From: Protostelium mycophagum
Lineage: Eukaryota > Evosea > Variosea > Protosteliida > Protosteliaceae
NCBI GenBank assembly: GCA_002081555.1
Contig: MZNV01002106.1
Location: 1 to 35,247 of the forward strand
DNA length: 35,247 nucleotides
Reading direction: 5' to 3'
Shown: positions 10,646 through 20,300 of the stretch, piece by piece
How positions within the stretch are numbered: position 1 is the first letter of the stretch
Layout: each line of letters opens with the position of its first letter
Translations under genes and position numbers: made by a program
The notes under the pieces: model-generated
What the model was told of the DNA's origin: nothing
Database searches by the model: none
The model's input: only the letters and a program-made list of their open reading frames with translations

Positions 10646-11048
10646 TTATGGGCTTCTCTTTACAATGTGGATCTGATTGTTGAACATTGTCACAGCAAAC
10701 ACGCTGTTGTTTGCCCGAACTGTTTAGAATAAATTAAAAATGAAGGACGGAAACACTTACTTGTGAGCTTCTTAAATAAATCCATCTTGCCTGAAGATTC
10801 GATTAATGAGTTCACGTCTTGCAGCATATCTGAAGAAGTCAATCCGGATCTCAAGAGATTTCATCACGTACTCAGGATCAATTTACTCGTCTTTGTGTCA
10901 TCTTGCAACTCGCCAGAACTCTATCAAAATTCAGCCATACGATCGACAAGTCGTGCATCGATTTAAAAATCGGAGTGCTTACTTGGACTATAGTTCCATT
11001 ATATTGGAGTGTTAGGCTGCCAAGATCTTCGGTTGTTGTCTCTGCCAT
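10646..11048 (-). CDS. LAMTOR4: Ragulator subunit LAMTOR4 homologue (4 exons, 85 aa)
   Basis: LAMTOR4 is a roadblock-fold subunit of Ragulator, which anchors Rag GTPases and TORC1 on the lysosome. Four short exons on the minus strand (11048-10983, 10920-10872, 10829-10761, 10719-10646) total 258 nt, with GT...AG introns and matching phases. The protein begins MAETTTEDLGSLTLQYNG, continues SSGELQDDTK, and ends FKKLTIRANNSVFAV and FNNQIHIVKRSP. Human LAMTOR4, as I recall it, has LGYLVLSEG, ASSGDLEND and FKRLSV...VFVVKRQN at the same places, and a similar length (99 aa). The family call rests on this recalled alignment. The gene lies in the gap between two large plus-strand genes and shares a 132-bp upstream region with the SPX-GDPD gene. 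None of its exons exceeds 74 nt. Confidence 0.85.
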
Positions 11049-11180
11049 TATCTTTTATCAGAGATGAAATCAGATGGCCCGACGTAAAGTGGAAAAGGCA
11101 ATCGTGTCTACAAACATTTGGACATTACGTTCTGCAAAAAACCGGACAGCCCGGGAACCGACATCCACCAACAACACAAA
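11049..11180. promoter_or_regulatory. Shared divergent promoter, LAMTOR4 / SPX-GDPD
   Basis: These 132 bp lie between two opposed start codons. The gap is inferred to carry promoters for a TORC1-pathway gene (-) and a phosphate/phospholipid gene (+). No TATA-like or other named element is evident. Confidence 0.4.
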
Positions 11181-14100
11181 ATGAAATTTGGAAAGACATT
11201 GTCTCTACGTGCCAACGAGGCTTGGCGGCCTCATTACATCGATTACCACCGCTTGAAGACACTCATTTCGATCTTGAAGGTGAATCTCGAACTCGAAGAC
11301 ATCCAGAACTCATTTTTGTGATCAGAACAACTCAAACTCTACGGATGGCAGCCCTTCTGATCAGTCTGTCTCTTTTCTGGACGAGTTGGAGAGACAAATG
11401 ATCCAAACGGTTTCATTCTTCAGGACCAAAATGGATCAGTCGTCCAAGAGGTACTCTCACCTCTCCCTTCAGGCCAGCCAGATTGCACAGGATCAAAGGT
11501 AATGCAATTTTTTCCTTTCCGCCGTTACGCGCCACAAAACGAACAAAAACGTCATTTTGTTCTGATCATGAAAATGGGTTGGATGTCTTTAGTTCAGAGT
11601 TTCACCTTCAAGCTCAGAAGATGTGAACTAAACCCTTTGAGGCTTTCTGACACTCAACAGTTGGCAAGCACCCGATGCCATCTCTGCCCTTCTGTTGTCT
11701 TTAAATACATTTGGGTCGGAGTTGCATGAGCTCGAGTCTTTTGTGTCACTGAATGCCACTGGTGTTGCTAAGATTTTAAAGAAGCATGACAAACAACTAT
11801 CTGGTGTGGCTCCTCCCCTCAGGTCATTCAGAAATTTCCCGAAAATTTCACAGAATAATCACAATATTTTTATTTGAAATTTCCGAACTTTTCGAGGAAA
11901 ATTACTGATTTTTGTAGGACATCTACAATGCAAAAATACAGCACATTTTTAGACACCACGGAGTTGGATTCGTTACGTTCATCTACATCGAGCCAGATTA
12001 GAGCTTTAGAGGAAGCAAAAGCGAAACTCATCTTGTCACAAGTGACCACATCACCCCGGATGGAGGGAACTTTCCAGGTATTTTCTTCGAAATTTCTCCT
12101 CCTTTTCTTGAAATTCCAGCTAATTATCAATTATCACGAGATTTTAAAGTGTTGTAGGCGTTAAGAAGACAGCACGACCTGCAACAATTTCAAGGATTCG
12201 CAAAGACTTTGGAGGCAGCGGGAGACGTCGAAGCCGAGGCCGAACGTAGAGCACTATCTACAATCATATCACGTGTAGCAACGAAGGGCCCCAGAGATTT
12301 CATGGAGATTCTGCTGAAGAAAATATCACAGAACCCAACAGTTGTAGATAGTATGAGGGATTATATGGACAGGCCTTTAGCAGGTGAATTTTATTTTATA
12401 TTTTTCAAAGTGGTATTGCAGAGTTCGGTTAGATCCCCAATTTGCGGTAAAGAACACGTTAATTACCGAGAATCTTACCGTGATGTGGAATTCAACCGAA
12501 CTCTGCAATACCAAAAAATAAAATTTGAATTAATAAAATATCTTGGAGAATTTCAAAGATTGAAAGATTCCAGGAATATGTCAGTCAAAATGTCTGGAAG
12601 AATTGTTACGATGGAGAAACGAACAATCTGACCGTTCCACCTCGGAGCTGCTGAACAATACAGATGCTGAAGGAAAAGTGAGCGAAGTTTCTGCGAAATT
12701 TCAAAATGACATTCCTGCTGACTGATGATATCTTTACGTCACAACTTTGATGAAATATCTGCGAAATTTCGCTCACTTTCAGCAGACGCCTCTTCAACTC
12801 CAGATTGAGAGGACACCTGAGGACTCTGACGCAATAGAATGTGTAAAGATATTATTGCAGGCTGGTGCATCTACAACGACAGAGGACCAATCGGGGTCCA
12901 CCCCTGTCCACTCTGCCGCACAGATAGGTCAGATCTCTCTGTCTGTACAAAATAAGTCGAATGATCTTAACATGATGCAAAGCGCTACAGTCCGAATTGT
13001 TGACTAACAATTCTGTACTGCAGCATCGTTTGTGTTGTGTTGACAATGTCAAATTTCTGAAGAGAAGTATCAGGGTCTGCGCAGTGCCTGGAAATACTAT
13101 TGGACTCTGGTGTCGACGTCGACAGAACAAATCGCGCGGGAAAAAGACCCGCACATCTCGCTGCCAATCGCATCGAAGATGACGTCATCGGGAAACTGAT
13201 CGAGAGAGGTGTCTCTCTGGAGGTGGAAATTTCACCGAAATTTCGGTCGTCACAAATGATTGAGACGTTGTAGTTACCGGATGCCAAAGGCCAAAATCCG
13301 CTCCACACGGCGGCTCGATACGGAAGACCCAATGTGGCCAGGTTGGTTTCCCCCTGAAATTTCGATGAAATTTCACCCAATTTTCACTGAATCATCACAG
13401 GGCTTTGATGAGAGCAAATCCCGAGCTGGCACAATTGCAAGATGAAGAAGGTGAATTACTTCAAAATAACAAAAGATAAAGGGTACAGGAAATGCGCCGC
13501 TCCACTACGCCGCATCAAACGGACACGATGACGTCATCCGCGCCATCTTAGAGTCTCTATCTAGTGTCGACAAGATAAAGTATGTCGACAATAATGTACA
13601 CGAAGAGTGACATGTGTCAGGGTATTGTCATTGAAAAACAGCAAAGGGATGACGTCTTTACACGAGGCGGCTTCAGATCTACAAGACCAATGCGCAGAGG
13701 TGCTTTTCAATATTTTAGAGTTGTAGATCCTCATGGTGCCGAGATGATGACGTCATCATCACATCATGTTTGTGAAATGACAAGGCGTAGACACTTGTAC
13801 AACACGGGGCCGATGTGGACGCAACTGACCACAACGAATGGACTGCAGAGGCACACGCTTGTTATTCAGGCGATTTAAGACTAGCACAAAAGATAGCATC
13901 AAAGCACAGACCTTTTGATGACGTCACCTCAAAGCCAGACGAAGTTGTAGATACACATCCAGGTTCGTGATATTTCTGCGAAAATTCAAGTGATAGAAAT
14001 TTCTGAGAAAATTCAGCGTCTTCAGACCTCTCCGTGTATTCTTCAAACAGTCCAGGGTAAGAATTCGATTTTTGCGTTGTAGATTGACAGAAATAGCACC

Positions 14101-17100
14101 TCCCCTCTCCCCCCGACTTCCCCCTCCCTCAGGAGATACCAATCATCGCTCATGTCAAATGTGACATTCCGAGTCAAGGCATCTACAACGGGGTCAGAAT
14201 TCATCGCTCTGATCGGTGAGAGGAAAATTCTTGGAAGCAATAACCCACTCAACGCCCTCCCTTTGAGCCACTCGAATTCGAGTGGCGAGAATGTTTGGAC
14301 GTGTCAGGTCGCTCTTCCTGCAGGTGTGACCACGAGGTGAGATATCTCATAATATATCGCAGATTCCAGTCACATTCACCAAATCCGCGGTACACAAACA
14401 CGTTAATTACCGAGAATTCTACCGTGAAAAACTCTGCGATAAAAATATATTTATTTCAAAAGAAATAATGTTCTTTAGGTATAGATATATAGTATGCCAA
14501 GGCTCAGAACTTTTGCGGTGGGAGACGTTGCCACAGCAACGGTCCGTGAAACCGACTGGAAAAACCTTCTCAGTGGACGATGGTGTCTTCGGACAAGAAA
14601 AGGTATCTCGTTGTAGATGTCAGTGTAGATGACCAGAAAAGGCGGGAAAAAACGTTCAACTGGAGGAGTTTGTAGAGGAAGGGTGGTTGATTGGAAGATC
14701 GCAGTTGAGACTTCGGCTGTGGTCAGAATTTGGCGAAGTTGTTTTATATGACCCGTCTATCAAAGTGAGTGGTGACGTCATCAACCGTCATCGTTTACTC
14801 ACGCCAAAATCAGAATTTCTCGATGTCAGTACGCACACAAGAACCCCTATCGAAGGTGAAATCTCGCTGAAACTTCGTGTGAAACTGAAATCTCAGGTCA
14901 CACAATTGAGCTTTCCGCTGACGCATCACTTTTCTGATGACATCACCTTCAGCGGTCCAAATGTGGAGACTTTGACAACCATCACAATGGATGTACACAG
15001 TATAAGTGGTCCGCTGCTGGGCCGTGCCGTAATTCACCCGAATCAATTATCCGACAAGAAGGGTGAGATTTCGCAGAAATTTCATTAGGTTTTCTCTGAA
15101 TATTCCAGGGATCATCACGACTTCCCTCATGAGCCCCAGCCTTTCTGCTGTGGGTCATGTGACCTTACAGTACCTGTTGATACACCCTTTCGACCACCCC
15201 AAGATGTCATTGTCGTTAAGACATCCTTACTGGAAGGCCACCGCCCTCATCGGCCACAGAGGTGGTGGTGCTGATGAAGCCGCAAAAAGGGAAGGAGATT
15301 CGCATAGAAGAGTGCACATCAGGGTGAGTGTTGTTCTTGTAAAATGACAAGCACTTTGGGCGATGCGAAATGCAATCGCATTTTCGGGTTCGTTCATATC
15401 GACACAGTCTACCGCATCCCTTGCCGCACTGCGAAGTCAAGCGTGTCTGAGCGAGGCCAGTACTAAGGTGGGAGACCACTTGGGAAGCCCTCGTGACGAA
15501 CTCTTTTTGCAAATCGACACAATGATCCTCCCAAAACATAAATTAGATTCTTTCAAGCTGACGAGTTGGTAGGAAAACACCTTATTATCGTTTAAAACTG
15601 CCGCATCACTTGGGGCAGAGTATGTAGAGTTTGATGTGCAATTGACAAAGGACATGGTTCCCATCATATACCATGATGAGGTCATTGCTCCCACCGAAGA
15701 CGACTTGAAGGTAGTTATTTCCACTCTCATTCATCATAATCATAATCATTATTTCACAACAAACAAGCCCACAAAGTCAGCCAAATAAAACTGTTAGGTT
15801 CCTATACCCAATATAACTCTTGAACAATTCAAAAACATTCACGTCCAGAGACAAAACGATAAGAGGAACGAGGTTGATAGGAAGAGGGAGTTCAGACCCC
15901 CTCTCAACAAGAGCAAGTGAGTCGACCTCTTTACTTGATTTGTTAACACCCTGTTGTGTGTTTGTGTTGAGATATTGCTCAGCTTATATGTTATTGTAAT
16001 GTGTTACGCGTTGCGATTTCAAAAAATGTTTATCAATCAACTTCACGTAAAAAATATCTTTAAATTGCGGTGGTCATCTACAATGACGTTGTAGATGGAA
16101 AATCTCCGAGAAATCTCCACTGACTTTTCCCGTACAGGTCCCATGAAAACCTGCAGAACGCAAAGATTAGCAAAGAGAAGGAGGAACTGCACATTCCCGA
16201 CGCGTTTCCCACGCTGGAAGAATGCTTCAAGGTGACCCATAATTTCAAGTTGAAGGCTGAAAATTCTCAGAATCTTCCCATCACGACGGGTTTCAATGTG
16301 GAAATTAAATATTCACAACCTGAACAGGCACAAAAACACAATTTGAAACTTTTTGAGCGCAACACTTTTATTGACATTATTTTGAAGGTAAAAATGAATT
16401 TTTTTGAATTTTAAAATTTCTGGGAAGATATTGCATTCAATTTCTAAAATCCCAAATGATTTTCCGGTATGACGTGTTCCTCCATACCGTACTCTTTCAC
16501 GGTTACTACCGCGCCTTTGAAAATCCTCGAAATTACCACAACAATACCACAAAACATCTGATCCAAAACAGACCGTATTTGATCACGCTGGAGAGAGGAA
16601 CATCATGTTCTCCAGCTTTGACCCAGACGTCTGCCTCCTTTTGAAATACAAACAGCCGCAGTACCCCGTCTTCTTTTTGACGAGAGGAGGTGTCACACAA
16701 TTCAAAGACAGAAGGACGAGGTCGTTGAGAGAGGCTGTCAGGTGCGAAGTTTTGTGTTGCGAGATTGAATTTTGGATTTTATTGAGAAGAGTTTGAAATT
16801 GCGGCAGAGTCATCTACAATGGCATTGTAGATAGAAAATCACTTGAAGACAAAAAACTGTTCTATTCTCAAATCACATTTCAATACGACTCCATACATAC
16901 TCTTTCGGTGTTGCTGAATGACATTCGCAGATTCGCGAAATCTGCAAGATTGATGGGCATCGTGTCCAACTGTGCCCCTTTGGTGCAGACCCCACAACTC
17001 ATTCAAGCTGTGAAAAAGGCTGGGCTGGTTCTCTGTACTTACGGGGATAAGAACAATGATGTGGAGGTGAGCATCTACAACGTTGTAGTTCATTATTCCA

Positions 17101-17226
17101 CTATGGATACTTTTTTGAGGCTTACGAGATGGGCAGGTGGTGGCAATGCAGGAGAGGCTCGGAACAGATGCGATCATCGTAGATCACGTCGCGCACGTCT
17201 CTAAAAACTTGAGAACATTCAAATAA
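11181..17226 (+). CDS. Glycerophosphodiester phosphodiesterase, SPX-ankyrin-CBM20-GDPD fusion
   Basis: The enzyme should hydrolyse glycerophosphodiesters such as glycerophosphocholine in the cytosol. Domains in order: SPX (11181 to about 11820; [48 protein letters not shown]), the inositol-pyrophosphate sensor; ankyrin repeats (about 12575-13880; [50 protein letters not shown]); CBM20 (about 14150-14600; [36 protein letters not shown]); a C2-like linker (about 14660-15220); GDPD (15235-17226) with [60 protein letters not shown] and the final [10 protein letters not shown]. The metal-binding and catalytic residues HRG, EN, EFD and HD are all visible, so it looks active. The start is set by the canonical SPX beginning MKFGK; an in-frame upstream Met at 11118 is less likely. 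About 20 introns, many with 11-nt units. Yeast Gde1 has SPX-ANK-GDPD and animal GPCPD1 has CBM20-GDPD; this protein has both sets. Confidence 0.93.
12411..12513. mobile_element. Small inverted-repeat (MITE-like) element in an intron
   Basis: A 103-bp element with perfect 20-bp terminal inverted repeats (TGGTATTGCAGAGTTCGGTT at 12411-12430 and its complement at 12494-12513). The core contains ACGTTAATTACCGAGAA and CTTACCGTGA. It lies in the intron after the SPX-to-ankyrin linker (exon ends DRPLAG, next begins [11 protein letters not shown]). The intron is about 190 nt, well above the usual 50, and nearly all the excess is the element. It encodes no protein. Confidence 0.8.
12669..12783 (+). 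repeat. Intron with 11-nt units and mirrored ends
   Basis: The intron starts near GTGAGCGAAGTTTCTGCGAA and ends near ATCTGCGAAATTTCGCTCAC followed by TTTCAG. Two 11-nt unit pairs (12684/12695 and 12752/12763) sit at opposite ends, and AGTGAGCGAA is mirrored by TTCGCTCACT, so the termini form an inverted repeat. The flanking exons give [10 protein letters not shown] and [12 protein letters not shown] of the ankyrin region. Confidence 0.7.
13342..13400 (+). repeat. GDPD-gene intron made of 11-nt units
   Basis: GT, a 12-nt lead-in, then GAAATTTCGAT, GAAATTTCACC, CAATTTTCACT and GAATCATCACAG. Two exact palindromes lie 11 nt apart at 13356 and 13367. It separates two ankyrin exons. Confidence 0.8.
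14355..14441. mobile_element. Second copy of the same small inverted-repeat family
   Basis: An 87-bp element ending in TATCGCAGATT and AACTCTGCGATA (inverted with one mismatch in the outer 11 bp). It shares the core ACACGTTAATTACCGAGAAT and CTACCGTGA with the element at 12411-12513. It too lies in an intron of the GDPD gene, inside the CBM20 coding region (exon ends LPAGVTTR, next begins RYIVCQGSE). Confidence 0.7.
15063..15108 (+). repeat. GDPD-gene intron made of GT plus four 11-nt units
   Basis: GT, GAGATTTCGCA, GAAATTTCATT, AGGTTTTCTCT and GAATATTCCAG give 46 nt, the same length and design as the AQR intron at 5161-5206 ten kilobases away. It separates QLSDKKG from [10 protein letters not shown]. 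Confidence 0.85.
16059..16104 (+). repeat. Intronic palindrome-bearing repeat, copy 1
   Basis: TTTAAATTGCGG, a short spacer, then CATCTACAA-TGACG-TTGTAGATG (16075-16097) and GAAAATCT. The 9-bp arms are perfect. It lies in the intron starting at about 15917 of the GDPD gene. A close copy occurs in an intron at 16792-16840. Confidence 0.75.
16792..16840 (+). repeat. Intronic palindrome-bearing repeat, copy 2
   Basis: TTTGAAATTGCGG, spacer, then ATCTACAA-TGGCA-TTGTAGAT (16812-16832) and GAAAATC. It matches copy 1 over the whole 46-49 bp with a few changes, including two in the loop. It lies in the intron joining LREAVR to FAKSARL of the GDPD domain. Confidence 0.75.
17075..17088. repeat. Perfect 14-bp palindrome CTACAACGTTGTAG
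   Basis: This fuses the two half motifs without a spacer, just after the donor of the last GDPD-gene intron (GTGAGCATCTACAACG...). A 12-bp version, TACAACGTTGTA, occurs at 4712-4723 in an AQR intron. Confidence 0.8.
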
Positions 17227-17331
17227 AATCTGGAATGATCGTGTTCGACGTCTTACCCCAATTTTAAGCGAGAATAATCATCTTAGAAGAGAAAAAACAA
17301 ACCGAAGCATTAAATATTTATTTATGGTGCC
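17227..17331. other. Convergent 3' gap
   Basis: The 105 bp between the GDPD-gene stop and the stop of the minus-strand RhoGAP/pseudokinase/GTPase gene contain only AT-rich probable polyadenylation sequence (AATAAAATC at 17221, ATTAAATATTTATTT near 17310). Confidence 0.4.
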
Positions 17332-20300
17332 TCAGAGACCTCGAGGACAATAGCAGCAGATGGAAGGATCGAAGCAATCTGATCTAAACTCGCTGTTCAC
17401 ACGGAAAGAAGGAAGTGAGCTTTTGCAGTTCTGGCACACCCTGTGAGAGCAGGACTGCTCCTCGATAGAATCCGGTGCCTTCATCCAGCACACACCGCAG
17501 AGGCTCTCTACTGTGGTTGGTCTGATGCCAATATTTACCACAAAGTTTTTTGTAATATCCGCTTGAACTGTAGAGATACTGGAATCGCTCAACTGCACGT
17601 CATCAGCACCTTGGAATAATCAAGTCCCGAGCGCTTCTCTGCATTTTGGTGGCCTTACAATGTACAATAATATCACCTCATTCTCCTTGACGAGCTTGTC
17701 GAGCAACCACATCGTGTTTTCGATGAGAGCCTCCCTCGTTGTAGAACTAGCAGGTCCCACAAAACCTCCCTTCCACGACTTTGTCTTTCCTTCCTGATTA
17801 GACACTTGAATTTTATCTTTTGCTTCTTGATATCTAGAGGCACTGCGATGCTCATCTCTGGGGTGATTAGACATGACATGAGTGCACGGAAGGCGTATGT
17901 TGCTGTTTGTATTTTTCGGGTCAGGTACTTTCAAGACCCCACAACAGGGAGTGAGTCGGTTGATGACCTCCAATAACTGTGTCAACTCCGATCGGATGAC
18001 CGCTCTGTTGACCGAATTGTACCTTCTCCATTCAATTATATGTTTTTTGGTTTTTTAAAACCACTGACCCATCGATAAGGCCCTCCATGCCAAGTGACAG
18101 CCCCTGATATAACAACCGGGTGGCGTACATAGTGGCAGCCATAAATAAAGTACTCTTTCTGCTCTCAAAGAATACCCTTTCATCGTGTAATACGTTCAAG
18201 GCATTGAAATAGTCCAACCTGGATCATGTCAATCATTCCATTCGTCCGATGAGATCTCACGCTCTGCCGAATATCACACTCCTCTCGTCTGCCACAATGT
18301 TTGTGAACAGATCCCCGAGTTTCAATATCTTATTCCTCTGGTTGAAGACTTGCAGGAGATCTCGTATCAATTTTACCCAAGTGGAAGATGAACGTTGATT
18401 CTGCAGCCTCTTCTTCTCTGCCTTTCTTTCTAGCAGGCCGTTTTGAATGATTTTCTTCAGTCTTTGAATCTGAGCAGGTCAGCACCTCATCACCTCATCG
18501 TCCTCTTTTGCATCACCTGAGTCTCATAATCATTGGAGGTGTTGGGGGGTATCCATATACAGACAACTTTGAGAAAGTTTCTCCGCAGGGAACCATCGGA
18601 ATCGTGCTGCTCCAAGAAAATCTCCGTCAGCTTCTCGTGATCGTATTCTGGATGGGTATAAAAGGCCTCATTGTGCACCAGAACTAATATGGGAAGCTCG
18701 GTATTGGCTACCCTCACGTTAGCGGAGGCCATGACTTTCTCCACGACTTGGTCTTTCCAACTGCGTTCCGAAAAGTCATTTTTGCTGACGTATAGCATTA
18801 TGTCGCTGATGGTGTATGCGAGTCTGAATGTGTCAATGCGCGATGATAACCATTGCGGAATAGTAGAATAATATATTGCATTATTTACTTCGGTTCTGTA
18901 TCTACTTACGCGTAAATCCTCATGCGTAAATACGCAGTTTACTGAATTAAATATTCTAGAAGAGAACTACACAATGTGTGATCTGTTAACAAAAAACATT
19001 ACCTCGGTAGTTGTGTTTTGACTGCTTCTCTTCTCATCTTGTAGTATTCCTTGGCCAAGAGTCCGTAATCTTCAAACTGAGGTATATCTCCTTGGGTTGG
19101 CATGCTGTGACCACCGTCTCCTTCTACGTCTAAATACCAGACCCCGGTATTCTCTCCGTCATAATCGTCTGTAGGCTTGTAGAAGCACTTGACGTCTGAA
19201 GATGTGGGTGTTAGATCTGCCTTCTCCTTACTCATGGAAGAATCCTGTGGACCGACATTTCTATGGAAATGAATACCATCTTCAATCGCGTAAACAATAA
19301 ACAAATACTAGTAATTATTTTTGTTGTCTACAATGTGAGAAATATTCCACGATGATCGAACACCTACGGGTCGCTGATTCCCATGAGTACTCTGGTGAGA
19401 AATGATTTACCAGCGTGTGTGCTGCCAATAAGACACACGCTCTGCACGATGGTCCTCTCCAACTTGGCTGTGGAGAAATCCAACATATTTTGTAATTGTG
19501 GACCCTCTCTGACTTCTAATTGAATGTATCTATCGTCTATAGTACCCCGCTCCACGAACCCAAAGGTGGTGAGTTTGAATCCGTTATTCATTGCTCCTTC
19601 TAACATCTTGTCCGTGACTCTCTTTACTCTTCTCTCTCCATTCATCCCTGGCACGATTAATCATGATCATACATGATCATGATGAATCATTCAGATTCTG
19701 ATGGACTTACTCTGATCGTGTGCGAGGTCGAGTGCAGCGGAAGCGGTCTGCGCCATATGTTTCTGGTTCCATAAAGCATATAATCCCACCACCAACTTCT
19801 CGAATGTCGGTCTGTGCCCTGGATTCTTCTTTCTACATTCTATTATGGTACTATCCAAAGGCTCCTTCTTCAGATTTAATACTCGAGGCGGCTCTCTATA
19901 AGTCATCTCGTACAATCTGCATCCGTCATTATATTATTCTAATGAGTATATATTATAATAAATAATATATAATATAATACATAATATATAATATATGATA
20001 TCTAAAATAGTAATAGATTAAAATCGAGGAGAGATTATATTTATAATATGTACAATAATTATATAAATTCTCACAGTGAACCAAAGGCGTATACATCCAG
20101 TTTTTCGACATCACTCGTGGCTGTCCACCAGTCAGCATCAGACATTCTAAATAACGATATAAATGCGCACGTCCTTCCGGATCCGTATAAGCGGGGTCGT
20201 GAGGTGAGTCATCTAGATGGTTGTATCCTGTTAAAACCACCCCCTCCCCCTCTTCGTCCACCACGACGAATACATTTTCAGTCTATATTTAGATCAATCC

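Noticed and set aside
10763-11015. Plus-strand open frames of 67-69 codons
   Set aside because: They lie opposite the LAMTOR4 exons, which splice cleanly on the minus strand and match a known family.
12411-14441. The inverted-repeat elements as structured ncRNA genes
   Set aside because: The two share termini and core but differ in length and loops, and both sit in introns, which fits small transposon remnants better than a conserved RNA.
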